From contig OY294067.1 of the NCBI GenBank assembly GCA_958510875.1, positions 136,617,726 to 136,681,725 of the forward strand: DNA of 64,000 nt, given 5' to 3'. Origin of the DNA: Endomychus coccineus. Lineage: Eukaryota > Arthropoda > Insecta > Coleoptera > Endomychidae. Below are positions 41,081 through 50,394 of the stretch, one piece after another. Below the pieces are notes generated by a model. It was not told the origin of the DNA and did no database searches. It was given only the letters and a program-made list of their open reading frames with translations. Position numbers and translations under genes: made by a program. The stretch's first letter is position 1; every line of letters starts with the position of its first letter.

Positions 41081-43498
41081 ATGACATCGACGAACGATAA
41101 TAGCAAGAACCGTAGCGACGGAGACTTGGACGTTACCGCGATAATAGGATTCACTGCGAAAGATTCGCGAGACGCTAAATCCTATTCGGGATATCGAAAT
41201 ATACTCAATGTACGAAATAGATGTATGAAAAGCGATTCGCACATGTTCTCGCATACTAATTTGGAAATCAGGGCAGCGAATCCGATCGAGGATTACTCGT
41301 TCGAATCTGAATTCGTCGACCGTGCCATAACGACCGAATGGAAATTTAACGAGAACGGATGTTTGACAACGTCTTGTTTCTCGACGTTTCCTTTGAGCGA
41401 ATCTTGCAAGCCCGACACGACACCTTTCAGTTTCGGATTGCCTCACGGCAAACGTATGAACGCCTGTGCGCCGGTATGTTTCAATTCCCGCTCGAGAAAC
41501 GTACCGTCGGATATTTCGTCGCAATCGACAAAGTCGTCTTTACACGGAGACGAACACAACGTGCCGCCCTATCTGATATGGTACAAGAGCGCTTGTCTGT
41601 TGGAAAATCAGCATTTGGTGTCGTTTTTCGTGGATCCTTCGCGACATTATACCGACCAAATCGATCCGGTCGGATTTTCGTTATACGTGACCGAATTGGG
41701 TGCCGATCGGAATCCGATCACCTGCGCTCGTATCGATACAACGTATTGCAAATCGTTCTATATGAATTATATGAAAGATGAAGATGCTACAGACGGCGAC
41801 GACGAGGACGACATGGCTTGTGGCTTCGAAGGAAGTCTCTATTACGTTCAATTATTCGTAGGTTCGTCTCTGATACGGATGGTAAAAATGACGGCGAACG
41901 TTTTCGAACAATCGGTATACGAAATTCGACGGCTATTCGAGCATACGCACGCGAACGATCTACCGCCATTTTTACGACATTTTCCCGTTACCGTTCCCTT
42001 CTTGAATTCCGTGTTGGATTGGAAGCGATTTCGTAATTCGTCGAAACGTTACGTGTCCGACGACATACTACTGTCACAGTTGGGCTTGACCGATGCCGAT
42101 AAGCGTGAACGACTCTACTGGACGGACGAATATTCTCAGATCGAAGATGGTCGCAACGACAAATACGGCGGTCGTCTGGTGGAGAAACTCCACAAGCAGC
42201 GACAAAATATCGTCGGACATCAAGCAAAATTTTCCGTGTCCGCAGATCGTTCGAACGACAACGATACCGTCGAATCATCTACGCATAACGATACCGGCGC
42301 CGACAACGAAACATCATCGGTCAACACGTTAACGAGCGATATCGTACAGAACGTCTTGATACCGCACAGCAAACGATTACGACGTGAGATCGCAGCTTTG
42401 TCGTCGAGAACTAGAAGAACGACGACGACGACGACGACGACGATGATGACGCCTGAGGCGACAGACGTGAACGACGTCGATCGCGATAACGACGAACTCG
42501 ATAACGACGTGTACGCTGAGTCGTTCGGACAGACGATGCAACAAATCTTAACGGCCATCGGTGGTATGTTATCGACCACGCACAACCTAAAGGAATTATC
42601 TTTCCAGTTGAGTGCGGACGTGAGTTCGGCAGTTTTGAAACAATGGATCACCAAGATCGGTCCGGAAATTTTGAAATCTTTCCTACAATCTGACCTGTTA
42701 CGGGGTGGCAAGACGATCGCCGCCAAATTACTGGCCACTTCGCTGTCGCATACCATGACACACGTGCTGATAGATTCGATCGTAACGACTATCGGCAGAC
42801 AAGCTATAGCTTTGTCGGGCTTAGCCGTATCGGCGCTGAGCATAGTCGGATGGTTGACGATCATCGGTCCTTTGATCGATATCGTTTTCCAATTTATATG
42901 GGATCCGTTGAAGTTTTCCGTGCCCGCGTATTCCGACGCGCTATTACGTAAAATCAGCGAAGGTGCTCTGTTGGAACGACAAATCAACTATGGAATGCGA
43001 CGAATCGAAATGACGCCGTATACGTTTTGGCGTTTACACGTCAGAAAGGACGGGACACGTACCGTGGACGTCGAAGAATCCCTCGACATATTGAAACATA
43101 CGTTCGTTTATTTTCGTCATAGAACCGTCACGTCGGACGGTAGTCTGGTCGATTGGACGACGCACGGTAACGTTAAATTAGGCGGAGAACACGACGACGA
43201 CGACGATGACGTTTCGTTTTCGACGCGAGACATGCGGATGATTTTCAATAGGTTGATGATCAGAAATATGCTGTTGGACTTGGACGATGTGACATATTAC
43301 GAAGCGGCCATGACGACCAGACGTGATTACGCAAAAATCGTACATAAAACGTACGTACCTGTCGCGATGATTACCATTTGTGCAGCCATATGGCTGTTAC
43401 CCATAACGATATCTTTCGTATTTGTCGTGTGTATCTTGTCGATAACGTGTATAATGGTTTCGTCTTGTGTATTCGGCGATAACGCAAAACGCCCGTGA
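41081..43498 (+). CDS. p74: P74 / per os infectivity factor 0 (805 aa)
   Basis: Envelope protein of the oral-infection complex. The N-terminal two thirds show the P74 pattern of scattered cysteines and aromatic motifs (CLTTSCFS, FGLPHGKRMNACAPVC, YLIWYKSACLLEN, CGFEGSLYYVQLFVG). A variable acidic and threonine-rich insert lies at about 390-470. Then come the conserved C-terminal part (about 480-640) with a hydrophobic stretch (LAVSALSIVGWLTIIGPLID) and a second, strongly hydrophobic C-terminal pair (about 755-795). It is longer than the usual about 650 aa, mainly through the insert. It ends in TGA. Confidence 0.92.
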   Translation: MTSTNDNSKNRSDGDLDVTAIIGFTAKDSRDAKSYSGYRNILNVRNRCMKSDSHMFSHTNLEIRAANPIEDYSFESEFVDRAITTEWKFNENGCLTTSCFSTFPLSESCKPDTTPFSFGLPHGKRMNACAPVCFNSRSRNVPSDISSQSTKSSLHGDEHNVPPYLIWYKSACLLENQHLVSFFVDPSRHYTDQIDPVGFSLYVTELGADRNPITCARIDTTYCKSFYMNYMKDEDATDGDDEDDMACGFEGSLYYVQLFVGSSLIRMVKMTANVFEQSVYEIRRLFEHTHANDLPPFLRHFPVTVPFLNSVLDWKRFRNSSKRYVSDDILLSQLGLTDADKRERLYWTDEYSQIEDGRNDKYGGRLVEKLHKQRQNIVGHQAKFSVSADRSNDNDTVESSTHNDTGADNETSSVNTLTSDIVQNVLIPHSKRLRREIAALSSRTRRTTTTTTTTMMTPEATDVNDVDRDNDELDNDVYAESFGQTMQQILTAIGGMLSTTHNLKELSFQLSADVSSAVLKQWITKIGPEILKSFLQSDLLRGGKTIAAKLLATSLSHTMTHVLIDSIVTTIGRQAIALSGLAVSALSIVGWLTIIGPLIDIVFQFIWDPLKFSVPAYSDALLRKISEGALLERQINYGMRRIEMTPYTFWRLHVRKDGTRTVDVEESLDILKHTFVYFRHRTVTSDGSLVDWTTHGNVKLGGEHDDDDDDVSFSTRDMRMIFNRLMIRNMLLDLDDVTYYEAAMTTRRDYAKIVHKTYVPVAMITICAAIWLLPITISFVFVVCILSITCIMVSSCVFGDNAKRP

Positions 43499-43593
43499 AA
43501 GAGCGAAAAAAAAAACAACAACAACAACGACTAATAGAAAATGTTTGTTTATTCGCCCACATAATTGTAAATACATTATCAAATAATATCTGA

Positions 43594-44976
43594 CTACTGG
43601 GATGGTTCATTGTCGAGTACGTTGCGGGCGAAATGAGATAATCCTCCTGAAATGTATATCTTCCCGTTGACACATGCCGCTTGTTTCGAGTCGAACGTAC
43701 GAGTTCCACACGGTAAAAGCATATCGTGCGGATCGATACGTGAATCGTCGAACGCTTTGCGACAAGCTCTACCGATACGAGTGTACGAGTCTTTCTTCGA
43801 CCAACCGCTCAAACAGGGCGAACATCGTTGATGTAATTTTATCGTTTTCAACGACGACATCATGGCATCCTTGTAGTCGTTATCGTCGCTTCTGCCGTTG
43901 TCGCTACCGTTGTGATCGTTGTTCCTGTTGTTGTTGTTGTTGTTATTATTATTATCGTTATTCGTATCGTCCTTTTTGTCGTGGTGTAGTCCTTCGATGC
44001 AGGTGCACGTACCTTCCGTAAAATTGGGTACGATCTGTGGGACGGCGTTGAAAATTTGTGCCGCGCATCCGTTTCGTACGCGATCGAAACGCGAAAATTC
44101 GGAAGCTATCAGTTTGTTATGCATAAAGTCGTATCGTATCGATTCCACCGCTCGCAACGTGCTCACTCCTGTATCGGGATGAACTTCGGTGTCTGTACAT
44201 TGGAAACGATAGACTGGTGCATTGTTCGACGACGACGACGACGAACGTTCGATCAGTTCATTTTCCGGGTCGGCACCGACGGTCAGCGTGGTAGGTATGC
44301 GATTGCGATAACATCGACCGGTCAAATTGTCTTTCAGGTATCCGTTACAGCCGACGATTTCACAGCCATCTTCGCCGCCGAATAAACTAGTTTTCGGGTG
44401 ACATTTCCAACTGTCGAACGTTTTTACTAGTCGCGACGTGTTCGTATTACAATTGACCACGTGCGTAGGCACGCAATAGGCGCCCTGTTTGGCCATTATC
44501 GATCTGTCGACGACGAACGAGTTTTCGTTGACGTATTTATAGCGGAAATCCTTCGAATTACACAATTCCGTACAATCTATCGGTATATCGTCCGGGCCTA
44601 GATATAAACCTCCACGAGAAACGCACCTTTTAGCATCGGCGTCAATTTCCATTTGTCCGTCGTTCACGTACTTTTCGGCGTAAGTCACAGACGGTAAATC
44701 GTCCAAGTTCCAAGCGCTATGTAACATATCGTTTTGCCGTCCAAGTTTGTCGTCGTCGTCATCGTCGTCGTCAACGATATCGGTAACGTCGGCATCCGAA
44801 TTTCCGATGACACGCGCAAATTTATCGAGCGGTTTCACGTATACTTTATAAACCAACAACATCGTTATACAACAAACGACGATGAATAATATTTTTTTCG
44901 ACGGAATCGATGATAACGACGACGACACCGACGACCGTTCGTCGTACCGTCGATCCGTGGCGGATAAGGATCGCAT
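43594..44976 (-). CDS. pif-2: Per os infectivity factor 2 (460 aa)
   Basis: Envelope protein of the oral-infection complex. It has an N-terminal anchor (KILFIVVCCITMLLVYKVYV, about 27-46) and an acidic run. Then comes the conserved PIF-2 cysteine pattern: CVSRGGLYLGPDDIPIDCTELC, GAYCVP, NCNTNTSRLV, WKCHP, GCNGYLKDNLTGRCYRNRIP, FTEGTCTCIEG, CSPCLSGW. An asparagine-rich insert (about 340-365) is unusual. I choose ATG 44976, since the longer frame begins at a GTG and reads through a (TG)n microsatellite (about 44988-45018). It is convergent with P74, whose end is 95 bp away. Confidence 0.92.
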   Translation of the reverse strand: MRSLSATDRRYDERSSVSSSLSSIPSKKILFIVVCCITMLLVYKVYVKPLDKFARVIGNSDADVTDIVDDDDDDDDKLGRQNDMLHSAWNLDDLPSVTYAEKYVNDGQMEIDADAKRCVSRGGLYLGPDDIPIDCTELCNSKDFRYKYVNENSFVVDRSIMAKQGAYCVPTHVVNCNTNTSRLVKTFDSWKCHPKTSLFGGEDGCEIVGCNGYLKDNLTGRCYRNRIPTTLTVGADPENELIERSSSSSSNNAPVYRFQCTDTEVHPDTGVSTLRAVESIRYDFMHNKLIASEFSRFDRVRNGCAAQIFNAVPQIVPNFTEGTCTCIEGLHHDKKDDTNNDNNNNNNNNNRNNDHNGSDNGRSDDNDYKDAMMSSLKTIKLHQRCSPCLSGWSKKDSYTRIGRACRKAFDDSRIDPHDMLLPCGTRTFDSKQAACVNGKIYISGGLSHFARNVLDNEPSQ

Positions 44977-44987
44977 AACGTACGTGT

Positions 44988-45018
44988 ATATGTGTGTGTG
45001 TGTGTGTGTGTACGTGTG
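44988..45018. repeat. (TG)n microsatellite
   Basis: An almost pure tgtgtgtg run interrupted by acg, directly upstream of the PIF-2 start. Confidence 0.85.
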
Positions 45019-45081
45019 TATTCGAATTAAACACGAGTCGATCTTACTTTTGGGTATAAAGATCACGATGAAATGGCGTTT

Positions 45082-45504
45082 CTAGCGATTATGCAAAAAT
45101 ATCGAAATATTCATCCAGGCGTTAAAGATCACGACGATCAAGTTACCGATCATCCAGTAAACTCCGCTGGCAGTCGCACGAGAATAATTACAATACAACG
45201 TGAAGAGCGTGAACAGCAAGATCGTCATCGACGTGTAAAACGAATAAAATTCGTTATTATCTATCACGTTGTCGCGCAAGGACGCGTACATCGAATCTAT
45301 CTTACGCGCGATCTTTCGTTTCGCACTAGCGTCATTTCTGACGGCGGTCGACACGCCGTAATTCGGATTATAATTGCTGCTGCTGCTGCTGCTGCTGCTT
45401 CCGACGCCGTTAACGCTCGACGAAGAAGAAACCGCGTTAGGTGCGATCGTCGTCGATTCTATATGTTCCATTACGCCGTCTACTATCTTATAAGAAACGA
45501 ACAT
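45082..45504 (-). CDS. Small viral membrane protein (140 aa)
   Basis: It starts at ATG 45504-45502; the longer frame begins with TTG and reads through the polyserine codons of the opposite gene. A short N-terminal part and a serine-rich linker are followed by two closely spaced hydrophobic segments (SFYTSMTILLFTLFTLYC and WMIGNLIVVIFNAWMNISIF), so it is probably a membrane protein with both segments near the C-terminus. It sits next to PIF-2 on the same strand. It could be a small PIF or envelope component, but I cannot name it. Confidence 0.65.
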   Translation of the reverse strand: MFVSYKIVDGVMEHIESTTIAPNAVSSSSSVNGVGSSSSSSSSNYNPNYGVSTAVRNDASAKRKIARKIDSMYASLRDNVIDNNEFYSFYTSMTILLFTLFTLYCNYSRATASGVYWMIGNLIVVIFNAWMNISIFLHNR

Positions 45505-46225
45505 GAAAAGAGTATCACGACCAAAACGGAAAATAACCAAAAAAATTAACAACGGTATTGGTAGTAGTAGTAGTAGTAGTAGTAGTAATAGTACAAAATG
45601 GATTAAAACTAGCAATTCTGCCCGCCTGAACGCTTTAATTTCGACGTTGTATTCGCAATCGGACAATTCCAAGTTGAAAGCTATCTCGTTCGATCAGTCG
45701 AAACAGGACGTCCGAAATGAAATCATAAAACAGACACACATGGTTCCTATAGCGAATTCCGGTGGACCGACTATACACGACGTACGACGTTATTACAACG
45801 TGTCGACCTTAGGTCGAGGAACTGACATATATCTGTTGACTGCGAAACACGCAACCAAGGGAACGACGACGACGACGAATCGTGAAGGGTCTCAACCGAC
45901 AACCGCGTCCGTTTCTTTGGTACAAAAACGACGACGACGGCTGTCTCGACCGAATAATCTCGGCAAAAAAACAACCAATAAAACGCTAATCAAGAAGAAA
46001 AAGAAACCGATCGTGAATAGAACGTCTATCGCGAAAACGGTACGTCGACCCGGGCGACACACGAAGGTCGGTGCTGCCGGAGGAACGGTAATTCCGCGTA
46101 AAATAAACGGTATGTTCGCGTTAGAGGATGCGGAAAGACGTTCTACGAATACGACCGGCAACGGTGGATCTTTAAAACGAGAAAATTTACTGAAAAAGCG
46201 CATTCCGGCCACTATGTTATTGTAA
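45503..46225 (+). CDS. Basic serine/lysine-rich viral protein (240 aa)
   Basis: Its ATG (45503-45505) overlaps the ATG of the opposite gene at a CATG, making an extremely compact divergent pair. The protein is strongly basic: KRKITKK at the N-terminus, polyserine at about 20-30, then QKRRRRLSR and IKKKKKP. It has no membrane segment. A nucleic-acid-binding or nuclear role is plausible. Not recognised. Confidence 0.68.
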   Translation: MKRVSRPKRKITKKINNGIGSSSSSSSSNSTKWIKTSNSARLNALISTLYSQSDNSKLKAISFDQSKQDVRNEIIKQTHMVPIANSGGPTIHDVRRYYNVSTLGRGTDIYLLTAKHATKGTTTTTNREGSQPTTASVSLVQKRRRRLSRPNNLGKKTTNKTLIKKKKKPIVNRTSIAKTVRRPGRHTKVGAAGGTVIPRKINGMFALEDAERRSTNTTGNGGSLKRENLLKKRIPATMLL

Positions 46226-46339
46226 CTCTCGCTCGTACGCCCAAACGGTTCGTCGACGAACCTTTCACGTCATACAAATGTATCTCATGACGCGGTCACA
46301 CGTTGGATGTAATTGAATGAGTAAGTAAATAAGACGACG

Positions 46340-47330
46340 ATGCAGAATCAAAATCGACAGCGATCGCTCGACCCGATCGAGGAACCTGAACACGAGCAAT
46401 ATGAAAGAGTGAGTACACCTCTATTGACTGCCGAAGCGGCCGCGAATTTTATCCAATCATATCCTGACCCCGATGGCCTTACGATGTTTCTCTTCGATCA
46501 CGGCGTTAGTGATCTTAATGCGTCACCTCTATCCGATATAGCAACACCGCCACCGTTCGATGAGGATCTTCTACACGATCAAACGACATCGTGTAATTCT
46601 TGGTTCGAACACCAATATCACAATGCCAATAATGTACGATCGTCCCCATCACCAGTATCCTCACCGGTTTTCGTTCCGACACCAACGTCACAAGGGAAAG
46701 GAAAACAGTTAAATCCATCGATCGGGAAAGAAATACAACGAAACCCAGTGATGGAACAAATTAACAATATTCCGTCGAAGACGATCGATAATAATAATTC
46801 GCGGTCGGAAACTGATAGTGTAGCGACAAAAAAAATCAACATTATTAGTATCGGTAAAAAGGGAATTCCATCGAAAACGGCCAAGTTACCTTCAAAGTCG
46901 TTGGCATCGAAAAGAGGTATATACGAAAATCCGTTACCGTCAACTTCGTCCACGGAGATTGTACCGTCGGTGAACGGTAAAAATATTAAAATCGGAAAGC
47001 GCAAAATTTACAATAAAACGAAACAATCTCCCGTTGCGAACGATAAAAACGACGGGAAAAGAGCTGGAGATACGTCTAATTCCACGGTAAACGTGAAACA
47101 AATGAGGACGATCTACCGCACGAATAATAGTGATGACAATAATAACAACGGAAACGTTGACGTTAACGACAACGACGACGCGGACGATGACGACAGTAAT
47201 AATAATAATAATATCGATAATAACAATCGTAAGAATAAAACACTCGTACGTCCGGCGAACGTCAGACGTGGTATACGATGGATGGAAACCGATCGCGGTG
47301 CTAACAATAACGACGACGATGACGAAGACG

Positions 47331-47366
<36 letters not shown>

Positions 47367-48181
47367 GCGGCGATAAAGACGGCACGGACGGCGATGATAG
47401 CGATGATGAAGATCCATTGATAAATTTCAAACGTATTCCACCGAAACGCAGGCATCGTCAATTAGAAACGGATAATGTTAATCCGAGAAGACCGCCCGCG
47501 AAAGGTGGTTTCGGTACGCAGAAAATGGGCCGATCTCGTAATATCGACTATTTGAACAGCGAAAATCGTAAAAAGTTGCTCAATGGCATATGTACCGATA
47601 CGAAAGGACGGTGGGTCAAGTGCAAAAATCTAATACCAAAATATAATTTCAAAGACGTGCATCAATCGAAATGGCTGACACCCAGTCATATATGTGCTTT
47701 GGAAATCACACTGGCCATGCTGGAAAATTGTACGAAACACACCGTGCGTCAGTTCGTTTATTCGGTAACCAATTTCCTGTCGACGAACGATAATTATAAT
47801 ACCGTAGCACCGATACCGCTGAGTCGTTGTATAAGTCATCTCGTGTATGCTCTGCAACATTTCGACGTATGCACGGGAACGCACGATTTCGTTGACGTAT
47901 TATGCGAATGTTACGGTGATGATAATAATAGAAAATTGTTGAAGAAACATCTCAAATCATTCATCAAAGTTAACGATCCTCCGGTGTACGTTTTGGCAGA
48001 TATCAAAGAAAAGCTCCGCGAAATTGTCGATCAATACAAATACGTTTACGACATAAACGCTTTCGTTCCCAATATCGCTGAAGATCAATCGCCCGTAGAT
48101 TATGCTATGCGATTGACGGGAGTGAAACCTACAAAACTGAACGAGCTAAGAACTCGCCTGTCAAACGGCAATTTCGACTAG
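46340..48181 (+). CDS. Unrecognised viral protein with acidic/Asn-rich middle (613 aa)
   Basis: The N-terminal about 100 residues are Pro/Ser-rich. Residues about 130-370 are low-complexity, with long Asn and Asp runs and a polyglycine tract. The C-terminal about 220 residues are globular and helical (YLNSENRKKLLNGICTDTKG, HICALEITLAMLENCTKH, DFVDVLCECYGDD), with several cysteines. Two TAAG motifs lie within 20 bp upstream of the ATG. Function unknown. Confidence 0.75.
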
Positions 48182-48238
48182 TACCGATCGGTCGTACGAC
48201 GATACGTCAGGGTGGCCGTAGCACACAACTCATTCGAT

Positions 48239-48281
48239 ATGTCGTCGAATAACCAGACATCATCATCATCGTCGTCGTCGT

Positions 48282-48317
<36 letters not shown>

Positions 48318-48691
48318 CGTTCTGGTCATCGTTAGCATATACCAGAGATGTCGAGGATTATCTATTAGCAAACATCTCTACAGGCTTTTGCCCGTATTGT
48401 CTTCAATATTTTTGTTACTGTGAAACGTCCATAAATTTTCATCGATTCTTGACTATGCTATATTTCAAGAAATATTCAGGCCGGAACGAATCGAACACGA
48501 ACGTCGCACTCGTCGTCGTCAACGGTGGTGATGCCGTATCAGAAGCCGATCAAAAAAAAATGTTGTTCGCGGACGAAGAAATGTTTTTGTCCGACGAAGA
48601 ATCCGATCGGTCAAATCTGTCGAACCAATCGACGTTGACGACGACGACGACGACGACGACGACGAAAGCGGATAAAACAAGTAACCTATAA
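48239..48691 (+). CDS. Unrecognised viral protein with polySer/polyAla N-terminus (150 aa)
   Basis: The start is ATG 48239; the longer frame begins with GTG. Polyserine and polyalanine (about residues 8-27) are followed by a small cysteine-containing core (GFCPYCLQYFCYCE, possibly metal binding). An acidic tail and a polythreonine run encoded by ACG repeats close it. Function unknown. Confidence 0.62.
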
Positions 48692-48767
48692 TAATTGAAT
48701 GTATTTCACGTATAATTCGAATAAAAATGTTAGAAAATATTGCGATTTATTTCAACCCCGTTTACAG

Positions 48768-48830
48768 CTAACGTGACCACTGCGAGATACGAATTCCACC
48801 ATTATGCGGAACATAAAGATGAACGACCGA
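48768..48830 (-). repeat. Dispersed Fanzor 3'-end element, copy in the core block
   Basis: acagctaacgtgaccactgc, gagatacgaattccaccatt and atgcggaacataaa parallel plus-strand 29410-29465. It sits in the gap before the family B gene at 48920. Confidence 0.6.
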
Positions 48831-48849
48831 TGATACGCTGACGAGAGTG

Positions 48850-48899
48850 TATAAATACGGCTGCGACAGCAATGTCAGTTCAGTTCAGTTCAGTTCAGT
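48850..48899 (+). promoter_or_regulatory. TATA plus five tandem initiators
   Basis: TATAAATA at 48850-48857. Five TCAGT motifs follow at 5-bp spacing from 48875. The first is about 27 bp after the TATA start. The downstream ATG at 48920 is therefore the likely start of the next gene, not the ATG at 48872 that overlaps the initiators. Confidence 0.7.
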
Positions 48900-48919
48900 C
48901 GACCTTATCCACGTCAGAT

Positions 48920-50206
48920 ATGCTACGGTTGTTGTTATCGTCCAAGAAAAAAGAACGCCAGAAACGTAAAATTTATTTGAAAAAATGTACGCATCTTTCT
49001 GCGAACAGTGTGTCGAGCCGTATGAAAGAAAAAGTTACGTTCTTACAGCAACATGTCGAAAAAACGTTCTATCAACATTTGAAGAATCTTACCGGAAAAA
49101 ATTATTCCTTGACGGAGATTTCCTTTGACCTTGCTGATATGTATGCTTCTCTGTGGAAGTTATGCCCGACTCCGACAAATTCTTCACGACGATTGTTATC
49201 GTTATTGCCATCTTCAACATCTGTATCCATTTCGGTGGCGACGAGAAGCAAAAAAAGAAAAGATTTGACGAAATTCACGAGGAAAAAAATCTTCCATACA
49301 TTAATCGACGTTTGTTTGTATTATCATCGAACAACGATTATTTACGCTCTATTACTTCGATCGTGTACAGACGAACAGGCGTTGTTACCCACGTTACTGC
49401 AATGTGAAGATCGATTCGATATCGTTGTAATGTGTTTGAAACGCATGTTATCCCAGGCAAAGTATTACAGAATTTCCTTGAAGCATCTGCTGGATTTCCT
49501 GTCCAAATTGAACGCTGAGCATTTCCTAACAGATTCACATCGCGTTCAGAAATTGATCATGACATTCGTACAATTTTGTCCAGCCGATCATACGACAACC
49601 AAATTCGACACGAATCCGATGTATAAAAAGATTGCGACCATCGCTGTTATATCGTTGTTGTCGAAACATTACGCCGGTGATATACAATCGAAAACAGAAG
49701 ATGTCGTCTTTTTGAACAAGTTAAAAACTCTATGTTATCGACGTAACCTGTGTTCCATTTTTGTGGCGATTTCGACGCTTTTCCTGTTTCTGTCAAGTCC
49801 CCATGCACTGATCGAAGATCCACTATATTCATTGGTCTATTCGAACGATGATTACGAAAACGGAAAACATTTTTTCAATTCCCACATTGAATATATTCAT
49901 GTGTTTTTGATATGGAAAACATGGACAGGAAGATTCTTCCAATTTGTTGATGACTACTCGAAACAGACAGAATCTTCAAAGCGTTGCGTTACGTTAAAAA
50001 GACTGGCATTGCGAAGTATGTTGAAAACGCAGCGTCAAATGTCCAATTTTTATGATTACATCGATAGAATTGCGCTAGATAAAGATTCGCAAGACTTCTA
50101 TAATAGGTACGAAATTGTGAAGTATGACTTGGTCGAAACGCTAGTAGAGTGGATAAAATGTCCGTTATATCGATTGACGTTTCGAAATTTCCATTATATA
50201 AATTAG
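48920..50206 (+). CDS. Family B accessory protein, copy 1 (428 aa)
   Basis: Basic N-terminus (SSKKKERQKRK), a Ser-rich linker (about 95-130) and a long helical body: LIDVCLYYHRTTIIYALLLR, QCEDRFDIVVMCLKRMLSQA, HRVQKLIMTFVQFCPADHT, IATIAVISLLSKH, ending with NRYEIVKYDLVETLV. It is closely similar along its length to the next gene, so this is a tandem duplication. No known family is recognised. Cysteine and histidine spacing does not suggest an enzyme. Confidence 0.78.
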   Translation: MLRLLLSSKKKERQKRKIYLKKCTHLSANSVSSRMKEKVTFLQQHVEKTFYQHLKNLTGKNYSLTEISFDLADMYASLWKLCPTPTNSSRRLLSLLPSSTSVSISVATRSKKRKDLTKFTRKKIFHTLIDVCLYYHRTTIIYALLLRSCTDEQALLPTLLQCEDRFDIVVMCLKRMLSQAKYYRISLKHLLDFLSKLNAEHFLTDSHRVQKLIMTFVQFCPADHTTTKFDTNPMYKKIATIAVISLLSKHYAGDIQSKTEDVVFLNKLKTLCYRRNLCSIFVAISTLFLFLSSPHALIEDPLYSLVYSNDDYENGKHFFNSHIEYIHVFLIWKTWTGRFFQFVDDYSKQTESSKRCVTLKRLALRSMLKTQRQMSNFYDYIDRIALDKDSQDFYNRYEIVKYDLVETLVEWIKCPLYRLTFRNFHYIN

Positions 50207-50394
50207 CGTTTCGAATAAAATATTAACAATCGTAGCGTGGTTTTTTATTTTTGAACTATAGTCTGTGGTATCTCCATTTGGCGACCATTTTCTCTTCGAT
50301 GTTGGGAATGGTGGGGATTATCAGACAATAAAACGGAGGATAAACGCGAAGTGTTTCTACATTGTGGTGGTTCTTACTAGAATTCACGTCAGAC

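Noticed and set aside
45082..45672. 196-aa version of the small membrane protein with a polyleucine segment
   Set aside because: It starts at TTG and the leucines are the complement of the opposite gene's serine codons; ATG 45504 is preferred.
46940..47461. Antisense frames opposite the Asn/Asp-rich 613-aa gene (also 47113-47430)
   Set aside because: Poly-Ser/Val/Ile content is the complement of AAT/GAC runs; the plus-strand gene explains the region.
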